This document shows positions 57,191 to 64,000 of a stretch of DNA of 64,000 bases, in pieces. The translations under genes and the position numbers were made by a program. Location of the stretch: assembly GCF_029643425.1 (NCBI RefSeq), contig NZ_CP119106.1, forward strand, positions 1,550,001 through 1,614,000. Reading direction: 5' to 3'. Source of the DNA: Isoptericola sp. AK164. GTDB lineage: Bacteria; Actinomycetota; Actinomycetes; Actinomycetales; Cellulomonadaceae. The notes beneath the pieces were generated by a model. The model saw nothing but the letters and a program-made list of their open reading frames with translations, did no database searches and was not told where the DNA came from. Each line of letters begins with the position of its first letter. Position 1 is the stretch's first letter.

Positions 57191-59204
57191 CCACGAGCTG
57201 CTTACGCGCGATGCCGTCTTTCGCGTCGGCGAGGTTGTCGGCATCCAGGGCCGGACGGTTCGCATTCGCGTTGACAAGGCCAAGAACGGTGCGCACCTGA
57301 TCTACCAAGGTCGGCTGCTGCGCAACGTTGGTGTCGGTGGCTTCCTCAAGATCAGCAAGGGCTTCGCCGAGCTGGTCGGCAAGGTGGATGGCGAAGAGGT
57401 TGCTGAAGCGCGCGGCGACGACATCTACCGCAGTTCCCGAGACCGAGTCGAACGAATCCTGACTGTCAGTCTCATTGGCTTCATGTCGGGCGGCCAGTTT
57501 CGCCGCGGTGTACGCGAGCTGCCGCTCGTTGGCAACGAGTGCTTCTTGCTCGACGAGCACGAGTTCGATCGCATCCATAGCTTCGTCGACCCCAAGGACC
57601 GCGCGCTCACGATCGGCCGCCTTGCGATGGAGAAGGGGCAGGACGTTCGGGTTGGCGTCAACAGCCTTTTTGCCAGCCACATCGGCATCTTCGGCAACAC
57701 CGGCAGCGGCAAGTCCTACTCATTGACCAAGCTCTACCACGAACTCTTCGCGGCCTACGGCGACTCCGAAGCGTTCAACAAGCGGGCGCGAGTACTCGTC
57801 ATCGACTTCAACGGCGAGTACATCAACCGGGTTGGTGCCGCTTCCGGAGAGCAGAGCAGTTCGGTACTCACCGATAACGACCTGAAGGCCGAGTTCGTGC
57901 TTTCGACTCGGACCGACACAGGCGACCGTCTTCCTCTGAGTAAGGATGCGATGGAGGACCCGGTCATCTGGACGGTGCTCCTTGACGCAACGGAGAAGAC
58001 CCAAGCGCCGTTCGTGCAGCGCACGCTCCAGCGCGACTACTGGGAGTCTCGGTTGGAGACGGGCGATGATCTCGCCGCCGCAGTCGCCGGCATCGTCTAC
58101 GCCGCAATTCGCAGCTCCGACCCATCGCTCGACAAGGGCCTGGTCGTTAAGTTCCTCGAGGAGGTCGAAGGCTGCATGGGCGGGGAGGCACCTGATGCCC
58201 TGGGCGACTACATTCGCGACATCCAGTCAAACCTCGGATACCACGGGCAGAACAAGTGCTTCTACTACCGTCAAGCCAACGGCACCAACATCTACGCCAA
58301 TGACCCGTCGTGCGACTACAAATTCCAAGAGCTGATCTACACCCGCATCGGCGAGCTTGGCATCGATCCGAGCGCCCTGCAGAGCGTTGACCGCATCCGG
58401 TTCAAGCTCGTGCTGCAGTACTACTCCGACATCTTCAACGGCTACGCGAACCGCGAACACCTCGGCCCGCTTATCAAGCGGCTGGAGTCGCGCATGCCGC
58501 GAGTGAAGCGCCTGATCGAAGTCTCGGACGACACGCTGTTGGACAAGCCGCTGACCGTGATCTCGCTGCGCGACGTCAATGTCGAGATGCGCAAGGTCAT
58601 CCCGCTCCTAATCTGCCGCCAGCTCTACGACGAGAAGAAGCGCGATGGCGATCCTTCGCGTTATCTCAACATCGTCGTCGACGAGGCGCACAACATTCTG
58701 TCGAATGTGTCGTCCCGCGAGAGCGAGGCATGGAAGGACTACCGGCTGGAGACCTTCGAGGAGATCATCAAGGAGGGTCGGAAGTTCGGCGTCTTCTTGA
58801 CCATCGCGAGCCAGCGGCCGCACGACATTTCCGAGACGATCATTTCCCAGCTGCACAACTACTTCCTGCACCGCCTGGTCAACAACCTCGACATTATGGC
58901 TATCGAGCGAGCTGTAGCGTACCTGGACCGCGTGTCGTTTGAGTCCCTGCCGATCCTTCCGACAGGCTCGTGCGTCCTCTCCGGGCTGTCGACCCAGGTG
59001 CCGGTCGTCGTCGACATCGAGAAGCTGCCGGCTGAGTACGAGCCGAACAACAAGACGATGACCTTGGCAGACGGCTGGATCCCAGGCACCGACCCAGATG
59101 ACGGTGGCTCGGGCGCGGCGGCGGACGACCCGACCGACCCCTCGGAGGCCTGGCAGGATTTCGCTGGCAGCGACGAGCGGACCGGCGAGGAGCCTCCGTT
59201 CTGA
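57183..59204 (+). CDS. HerA-like DNA translocase ATPase of a SIR2-HerA defence system
   Basis: A 673-residue hexameric ATPase with a HAS-barrel-like N-terminus (about 1-110), Walker A GNTGSGKS (171-178), Walker B NIVVDEAHN (D500, E501) and a SQRPHD segment at 543 with a likely arginine finger. HerA partners of SIR2 proteins form a large complex that couples DNA or nucleotide sensing to NAD+ depletion. The ATG overlaps the SIR2 stop. Its stop overlaps the ATG of a decayed third gene (TGATG). The last 50 residues are acidic and disordered. Confidence 0.9.
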   Translation: MIDHELLTRDAVFRVGEVVGIQGRTVRIRVDKAKNGAHLIYQGRLLRNVGVGGFLKISKGFAELVGKVDGEEVAEARGDDIYRSSRDRVERILTVSLIGFMSGGQFRRGVRELPLVGNECFLLDEHEFDRIHSFVDPKDRALTIGRLAMEKGQDVRVGVNSLFASHIGIFGNTGSGKSYSLTKLYHELFAAYGDSEAFNKRARVLVIDFNGEYINRVGAASGEQSSSVLTDNDLKAEFVLSTRTDTGDRLPLSKDAMEDPVIWTVLLDATEKTQAPFVQRTLQRDYWESRLETGDDLAAAVAGIVYAAIRSSDPSLDKGLVVKFLEEVEGCMGGEAPDALGDYIRDIQSNLGYHGQNKCFYYRQANGTNIYANDPSCDYKFQELIYTRIGELGIDPSALQSVDRIRFKLVLQYYSDIFNGYANREHLGPLIKRLESRMPRVKRLIEVSDDTLLDKPLTVISLRDVNVEMRKVIPLLICRQLYDEKKRDGDPSRYLNIVVDEAHNILSNVSSRESEAWKDYRLETFEEIIKEGRKFGVFLTIASQRPHDISETIISQLHNYFLHRLVNNLDIMAIERAVAYLDRVSFESLPILPTGSCVLSGLSTQVPVVVDIEKLPAEYEPNNKTMTLADGWIPGTDPDDGGSGAAADDPTDPSEAWQDFAGSDERTGEEPPF

Positions 59205-59681
59205 TGAGCACCGAGCGCGTGTCTTTCACCTGGGCCGGCAGGTCATTTGACCTGACAGCTGACGACGTATGACGTCGGCTGCAACAGCACTATCCCGAGT
59301 CGGTCGATCAGTACTGGGTCGACATCGCCGGCGTCCGCTGGCCGGTCAAGCAGGTCTTGGCGCTCGCGAAGAGGTTGGCGCGCACGAGTTCCCAATCTCA
59401 GAACAGCCGACGTCTGTTGGCAGAGCTGGGTTCACCGTCGGCACGGGATCGAAGGCGGGTCAGCCAGGCACTCGTCGCCCGGCGGCATCGCGGTCGGCGA
59501 GTGTCGACGTAGCCGACCTCCCGAACTTCGAGACGCTGACCGTGTCGGTTGCCCTGACCTGGCGCCAAGCGGGGGCCGTCATGCTCGACAACCAGGGCCT
59601 CCCACTGTTTCCGCGGCTGCGTCGGAACCGGGTTGGTACTGCTACGACCTAGGCCCGGACGAAGGCGGCACGCCCACCTGA
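59204..59681 (+). pseudogene. Decayed third operon gene, probable GIY-YIG-like protein N-terminal part
   Basis: The ATG lies in the herA stop (TGATG). Reading gives MSTERVSFTWAGRSFDLTAD, then a TGA at 59270-59272, where CGA (Arg) would fit. The same frame then continues with VDQYWVDIAGVRWPVKQV and SQNSRRLLAELG. A one-base loss at about 59430 shifts to FTVGTGSKAG and ALTWRQAGAVMLDNQGLPLF. A second one-base loss at about 59620 shifts to SEPGWYCYDLGPDEGGTPT. The WRQAG...PGxY pattern matches the start of GIY-YIG-type domains; the rest is lost after 59681. Confidence 0.6.
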
Positions 59682-59701
59682 ACCGCCTGTGAGTCTTCGG
59701 G

Positions 59702-59764
59702 TGAATCGGCCTGGGTTCCGTTGCTATCGAAGTTCTGAGCCGGCGAGGTGTTCCCGTCGGGAAC
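59702..59764. repeat. Solo IS3-like end and GTTCCC palindrome before the right att core
   Basis: At 59702-59723 a sequence starting TGAATCGGCCTGGGTT closely matches the end of the IS3-family element at 62161, with no transposase attached. At 59750-59764 lies the palindrome GTTCCC-GTC-GGGAAC, the same hexamer as the island-end repeats. Confidence 0.5.
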
Positions 59765-59868
59765 GGTGGCGTACCACTGAGAGCCTTCGGAAAGCCGGTG
59801 AGCACGGGGCCGATGCAGGTCAGCGGCTGTTCCTGCTGGTCAAGGGGATATCGGGGCGGGTTTCAAGT

Positions 59869-61296
59869 GGCTCAACGCAGACGAGGGTGTAGCAGCGGCC
59901 TGAAGCCGCCAGCCTCGAGCAATGATCGGGCGATGTAGTGGGTCAGGTTGCGGAAGCCGAGGGCGGAGCCGCGCAGGTGCTCGAGCCGGCCGTTGATCGC
60001 CTCCGTCGGTCCGTTGCTGGTGCCGGGCAGGTCGAAGAACGCCAGCACGTCGGCGGCGCGCTTCGTCAGGGTGCGGCCGAGGGTGATCAGCTCGGTGAGA
60101 ACGGCCGGGACGCCGCGAGTCAGGGAGTCGATCACGGCTGTCATCAGTGCTCGTCCCTGTGCCCGGTCGGGGTGACGGTAGGCGGTGATCATGCGCTGGT
60201 AGATGCCCCAGGTCGCCTCGACCTCGACGTGCTCCTCGGCGGCGAACAGCGCCTCGATCCTGGCGGCCTGCTTGTCGGTGAGCAGGTCGGCGCCGGTATG
60301 CAGAGTCCGTCGAGCACGGTAGAGCGGATCCTTCGCGCGGCCGCGGTGGCCGTGCAGGTCTTGCTGGACTCGGCGGCGGCAGCGGTCCAGCGCGTCGCCG
60401 GCGAGGCGGACCACGTGGAAGGGGTCCATGACTGCGACGGCGTCGGGCAGTTCCTCGGCAGCAGCGGTCTTGAAGCCGGTGAACCCGTCCATCGCGACGA
60501 CCTCGACGCCATTACGCCAGGTCTTCGGCCGGGCGGCGAGCCAGGTCTTGAACGCGCTCTTGGATCGGCCCTCGACGATGTCGAGCAGACGGGCGGGTCC
60601 GGTGCCGTCGCGGATCGGGGTCAGGTCGATCACCACGGTCACGTACTTCTCGCCGCGGCGGGTGTGCCGCCACACGTGTTCATCCACCCCGATCGTGGTG
60701 ACGCCGTCGAACCGGGTCAGATCGTCGATCAGCACCCGTCGGCCCTCCGCGAGTACGCCGTCGTTCGCGGTGTGCCACGCCACCGCGAGAGCCTCGGCCA
60801 CCCGCGCCACTGTCAGGTGCTGAACGACCAGGCCGACCAGCGCCCAGCGCACCGCTGCGCGCGAGAGCTTCGCCCGCGGCTCCGCAGCCGCCGTGGTGTC
60901 CTGGCGCCACACCCGCCGGCAGCCCTCGCAGCGGTAGCGACGCACCCGGACCAGCAGAGTCGTCGGCCGCCACCCGAACGGCTCGTGCGCCAGCCACCGG
61001 ATCACGGTCCCTCGCGGCGTGCCCTCGGCGCCGCACCCTCGGCAGAACGCGTCGTCATCGCGCGCGACGACGCGGCACTCCAGCACCGCCCGGCCCGGCT
61101 CCAGTCGCTGTCCGACCACGACGAGGCCGAGCTCGTCCAGCCGCGCGAAGGGCGTCAGATCAGGAGGATCGAAGGTAGCGTCAGGCACGTCGAGGTCTTC
61201 CGGATGGGCAGTGTGAGAACTTCCATCCTGGGGGACCTCGACCCATCCCCCGGCCAGCTCAGCCAACTACCGCTACACCCTCGTCTGCGTTGAGCC
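59869..61296 (-). mobile_element. ISL3-family insertion sequence, inserted in the right att core
   Basis: A complete 1428-base IS. Ends are inverted repeats starting GGCTCAACGCAGACGAGGGT, identical for at least 25 bases. An 8-base direct repeat TTTCAAGT flanks it at 59861-59868 and 61297-61304, the target duplication size of ISL3 elements. The target is the T-arm part of the tRNA-derived att repeat. Confidence 0.95.
59872..61266 (-). CDS. ISL3-family transposase
   Basis: A 464-residue DDE transposase with an N-terminal zinc-ribbon-like domain (FCRGCGAEG, RYRCEGCRRVWRQ), DDE residues in GVDEHVWRH, VAMDGFTGF and SNGPTEAINGRLE, and the family C-terminus. The last residues and stop codon are encoded by the terminal repeat. 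The frame is intact, so the element may be active. Confidence 0.93.
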   Translation of the reverse strand: MAELAGGWVEVPQDGSSHTAHPEDLDVPDATFDPPDLTPFARLDELGLVVVGQRLEPGRAVLECRVVARDDDAFCRGCGAEGTPRGTVIRWLAHEPFGWRPTTLLVRVRRYRCEGCRRVWRQDTTAAAEPRAKLSRAAVRWALVGLVVQHLTVARVAEALAVAWHTANDGVLAEGRRVLIDDLTRFDGVTTIGVDEHVWRHTRRGEKYVTVVIDLTPIRDGTGPARLLDIVEGRSKSAFKTWLAARPKTWRNGVEVVAMDGFTGFKTAAAEELPDAVAVMDPFHVVRLAGDALDRCRRRVQQDLHGHRGRAKDPLYRARRTLHTGADLLTDKQAARIEALFAAEEHVEVEATWGIYQRMITAYRHPDRAQGRALMTAVIDSLTRGVPAVLTELITLGRTLTKRAADVLAFFDLPGTSNGPTEAINGRLEHLRGSALGFRNLTHYIARSLLEAGGFRPLLHPRLR

Positions 61297-61297
61297 T

Positions 61298-61345
61298 TTC
61301 AAGTCCCCCTCCGGACACTCGTTTGAGACAGCGACGTCGAAGGCC
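61298..61345 (+). repeat. Right attachment core (attR) copy of the tRNA-Leu 3' end
   Basis: This repeats 55047-55093. The first 24 bases are identical. Its upstream flank was separated by the ISL3 insertion. The core is followed by a hairpin as at the left copy. Confidence 0.85.
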
Positions 61346-61374
61346 CCCGGTTCCACGACCGGGGGCCTTCGACG
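61335..61374. terminator. Perfect hairpin after the right att core (original tRNA terminator)
   Basis: Arms of 17 bases (61335-61351 and 61358-61374) with a 6-base TCCACG loop, followed by TTCTGG. It probably was the native terminator of tRNA-Leu before island insertion. Confidence 0.75.
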
Positions 61375-62160
61375 TTCTGGCCTGCGAAGAGACCCTCCCA
61401 GCGGACACACGTTCTGACCGCTTGGCCGTTCGCACACCGGGTCGGAGATGTCCCGAGGTGTTCCCGCGGGGCACGTTGTTCGTTCCCGTGGGCGTTCCCA
61501 TGGGTTTTCGCCGTGACCCCGGCGGGCGGCGTTCCTGCTGGTTGGAGTGGTGTCCGGAGGGGGACTGGTGCCCCGAGGGTCGGATCTCGTTGGAGCTGAT
61601 GCTCGCAGCCGGCTTCAGCATCGGTGAGCACGCGGTCTTCGGGGCGCCCTCATGTGCTCTGCACGGTCATTGAGGAGCAGACTTCTGCAGCCCGATGCGC
61701 CGCGACCATCTGCAGCGCCTGGGAGCGGCGACGAAGCCTGACGAACTCGTTCCTGTCGACGGGCGGTACCAGGATCCGCGAGGGCGGCTGAGTCGAATGC
61801 TGGTGGGCAACGGCTACGAGGCGGCAGGCCCTGTCGAGAAATCCGCGCCGTCCAGCACCACTGCGAGCATGACGACGAGGACCCCGACCCCGCTTCCTTC
61901 CGTGCCGGCGATGACCGCGATCGGTCCACGCCGTCGTCAGGCTGTGTGGCCTGAGGGGACGTGGCCCGACGGCGTGATGGGGTCAAGGCGGGCCGTCGCC
62001 CTTGAGGGGGGCGTTCCAGGACGCCCGCCCAGCCAGGTGACTTTGCAGGTGGACCTGGCTCGACCAAGCCGGATCCGGCGACGCTCGTCGGCTCCGAGAC
62101 CACGGTGCTGCAGCACCGGGACGATCCATGACATGACCAGACGGTGAACGGAGCCCGTCC
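61375..62160. other. Noncoding region with GTTCCC repeats, left end of a second island
   Basis: About 790 bases without a supported gene. GTTCCC repeats lie at 61460, 61482 and 61494, with the 22/12 spacing of 55165-55204. Further blocks similar to the left island end follow, such as GGAGGGGGACTGGTGCCCCG. The stretch 61695-62147 has an open frame but no recognisable protein. It stops where the IS3 element begins. Confidence 0.6.
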
Positions 62161-62228
62161 TGAATCGCCCTGGGTTTGTTGGAGGCTCGTGGTGTGCCCC
62201 GGCTTCCGTGGAGTCGGGTTGCTGGAAT

Positions 62229-63075
62229 CTAGGCCACGGTGATCGTTGCTGTGTTCTCGAACTCTACGGGTGTCAGCCAGCCGAGGGCGGAGTGCCGACG
62301 TTGGCGGTTGTGGAAGATCTCGAGGTACTCGAAGATCGCGTTCGCCAGTTCCAGGCGGGTGCGCCATCGACGTCGGTCCAGGAGCTCGACCTGCATGCGG
62401 GACCAGAAGCTCTCGATGACGGCGTTGTCGTAGCAGTCGCCGATTGATCCCATCGAGGGCACCAGGCCGGACTCCTTGGCCCGGGTGGTGAAGGCCCAGG
62501 ATCCGAACTGGACTCCGTGATCGGAGTGGATGATCGTCCCGGCCGGTGGCCGGCGGTTCTCGATGGCCATGCCGAGTGCGTTGGTTACCAGGGCCGCGGT
62601 GGGCGAGGAATCGATCGACCACCCGACTACCCGCCGGGAGCACACGTCGAGCACGACGGTGCAGTACACCTTGCCCTCCCGGGTCGGGTGCACGGCGGGC
62701 GTCGGTGACCCACAGCTCGTTCACGCCATCGCGGGCGAACTGCCGATCGACGAGGTCGCTCGAGATCAGGTCCGGGCGGGCGCGACGCCACTTCGGTCGC
62801 CCACCGACGCCCTTGAGGCCAGCACGCGCCATGAGCATCTCCACGGTGCCGTGCCACACCTGGACGCCGTGGCCCTTGGTCAGCTCGGCATGCACCCGCC
62901 GGGCGCCGTAGACGCCCCGAGACGCGGTGTGGATGGTGCGGATGGTCTCGGTCAGCAGGGCGTGCCGCATGTGGCGGGCCGAAGGTGCCCGGACCCGCGA
63001 GGCGTAGTAGCCGGACTCCGAGCAGCGCAGCACCCGCGCCGCGGGCTGGACCGGCAGCCCCTCGCCGGCCATCAC
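62229..63075 (-). pseudogene. IS3 orfB transposase, split by a single-base insertion
   Basis: The rve integrase domain is intact in two frames. The upstream part runs from MAGEGLPVQPAARVL through VYGARRVHAELTKGHG to NELWVTDA. The downstream part starts HPTREGKVYCTVVLD and contains HSDHGVQFGS, CYDNAVIESFWSR and HSALGWLTPVEFE. The joint near 62695-62704 has ten bases where nine (ITE) are expected, so one base is inserted. Programmed frameshifting from orfA would lie further up. Confidence 0.85.
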
Positions 63076-63377
63076 CGCGATTGCCTCGAACCGCCTTTTG
63101 GGGGCACCACCTTGCCCAGCAGCTCGCTCGCACGCCGGTGGATCGCCAGCTCGGTCTCCAGTTCGGCGATCCGCTTCCTGGCCGCGGTCAACTCGGCCTT
63201 CTCCGTACTGGTCAGGCCCGGCTCGAGGCCCTTGTCGATGCGGTCCTGGCGCCGCCAGACATAGATCGTCTGCTCGCTGATCTCCAGATCGCGTGCCACG
63301 TCCGCGACCTTGCGGCCCGACTCGAGCAGGTCCAACACCTTGCGCCGGAACTCCGGCGGGTACCCACGACGTCCCAC
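63072..63377 (-). CDS. IS3-family orfA (HTH)
   Basis: A 101-residue HTH protein: RRKVLDLLESGRKVADVARDLEISEQTIYVWRRQ, then a leucine-zipper-like helix (AELTAARKRIAELETELAIHRR). Its stop overlaps the orfB start (GTGATG), and a CCAAAAGG run near it suits the -1 frameshift of IS3 elements. Confidence 0.9.
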   Translation of the reverse strand: MGRRGYPPEFRRKVLDLLESGRKVADVARDLEISEQTIYVWRRQDRIDKGLEPGLTSTEKAELTAARKRIAELETELAIHRRASELLGKVVPPKGGSRQSR

Positions 63378-63482
63378 GAGGCCCCTCCTACAGGGTCAGG
63401 TGGCACAAGAATCCAGTAATCCGACTCCACCGAACGCGGGACACACCACCTCCATCAGACCCAGGGCGATTCACCCCGATCG

Positions 63483-64000
63483 TCAACCAAACCGGGGGCA
63501 GACCCCGTCGGTCAACAGCCCGATCTGGATCAGCGGCTCGACCCTGCGTTCCTTGGAGAACCCCGGGATGCGGAACTCGTCCTCGGTGCCGGTCTCGAAC
63601 CACAGGTTCGTGACGTCGAACATGACCAAGCTCGCCGGCCCCAACCGTGCGGCCCGCGCGCACGCCGCGGCGAGCGAGTCGCGGAACCCCTCGGCGGAGT
63701 ACAGGCGCAGGCGCCTGGCCACGGTCCGATGCGAGGCATGCGGCACGCCGATCTCGGGCAGCACCCGCTCGATCGCGGCCCGCTTGGACGTCGGCTCGAT
63801 GATCCGCGCCAGGACAAGGTCACGGAACACGTCGTCGTCGGCGGCCTCGTCGAACCCGAGCGCCCGGAACGCCGTATCGAGCGCGTCCCACAGCACCTGC
63901 ATCTGCGAGCCGACCTCCTCCAACGGCTCACCCGCCCGGCGCTCCTCGCTCAGCCCGAGCTCGAGAGCGCCCTGGCCGGCGTTGATGCGTTCACGCGCCT
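63483..64000 (-). pseudogene. IS1634-like transposase fragment, truncated at its C-terminal side and running off the window
   Basis: The frame is open from beyond 64000. It has the N-terminal and first DDE region of IS1634 transposases: FRDLVLARIIEPTSKRAAIERVLPEIG, then VMFDVTNLWFETGTEDEFRIPGFSKERRVEPLIQIGLLTD. After about residue IGLLTDG it ends at a stop 10 bases from the IS3 end, missing the remaining two catalytic residues. Confidence 0.8.

Larger units (their letters stand above)
62161..63473 (-). mobile_element. IS3-family insertion sequence, orfB frameshifted
   Basis: A 1313-base element with imperfect inverted ends starting TGAATCGCCCTGGGT at both sides. No perfect target duplication is seen (TCC left, CCC right). 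It carries orfA (63072-63377) and a broken orfB (62229-63075). Confidence 0.85.

Noticed and set aside
55000-61400. Prophage remnant
   Set aside because: No capsid, portal, terminase or lysis genes appear. A defence island fits better.
61259-61621. Minus-strand open frame over the right att core
   Set aside because: It spans the IS end, the tRNA remnant and the terminator hairpin, so it is not a real gene.
61695-62147. Plus-strand open frame before the IS3 element
   Set aside because: Composition is irregular and no domain is visible. The IS3 element starts just after it, so any original gene may be cut, but nothing can be supported.

Overview
The window is high-GC chromosomal DNA with strong codon bias, many GTG starts and several apparently leaderless genes. 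It looks like an actinobacterium, probably of the order Micrococcales (Cellulomonas/Cellulosimicrobium/Isoptericola-like). The evidence is gene content and order: a sufR-B-D-(Rieske)-C-S-U-T cluster beside ctaA and an ABC exporter, a fabG-fabI pair, divergent glgC/glgA, SURF1 with DUF3099, a contiguous imuA'-imuB-dnaE2 mutasome, a mycobacterial-type LexA box and an IdeR/DtxR-type iron box.

Layout of the core (1-54.9 kb). 1-1.0 kb: 3' end of pyrG and a NUDIX hydrolase. 1.2-11.6 kb: ctaA and an ABC exporter facing away from a complete SUF Fe-S assembly operon, with an HdeD-like membrane gene between. 11.6-14.6 kb: an acyltransferase/alpha-alpha-barrel fusion divergent from a DeoR-HTH/LacI-sensor hybrid regulator. 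14.7-20.3 kb: a DUF2809-VanY fusion, a formate/nitrite channel, an ABC-F ATPase, SURF1 and small conserved genes. 20.5-26.6 kb: fatty-acid reductases, SixA, SerB, glycogen GlgC/GlgA. 27.4-36.1 kb: an orphan ABC ATPase, an NfeD/SPFH pair, a heterodimeric ABC exporter with a hydrolase, an RNA methyltransferase. 36-40.3 kb: MerR with DUF4188, an iron-regulated siderophore-interacting protein, YbaK, PEBP and SDR genes. 40.4-46.6 kb: the SOS mutasome. 46.6-54.9 kb: ectoine hydroxylase, RIO kinase, MBL hydrolase, membrane hydrolase, MazG-like, glucose dehydrogenase and GH15.

From 55 kb the sequence is accessory. tRNA-Leu(GAG) is followed by a lower-GC island of about 6.2 kb that ends in a second copy of the tRNA 3' end plus terminator. 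The island carries a SIR2-HerA anti-phage operon. Two tiny coupled ORFs precede it, and a decayed third gene overlaps the herA stop codon; that gene looks like the N-terminal part of a GIY-YIG nuclease-like protein. An ISL3-family IS has inserted inside the right attachment core, with an 8-bp target duplication. Beyond the core, GTTCCC repeats with the same 22/12-bp spacing as those inside the left core suggest a second, tandem element. That element has been invaded by an IS3-family IS whose orfB is frameshifted, and by an IS1634-like transposase that is cut short and also runs off the window edge. No integrase is visible in the window.

In working terms, the core covers Fe-S assembly and heme/oxidase maturation, lipid and glycogen synthesis, export, iron uptake and SOS mutagenesis. 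The tRNA-linked island adds phage defence.
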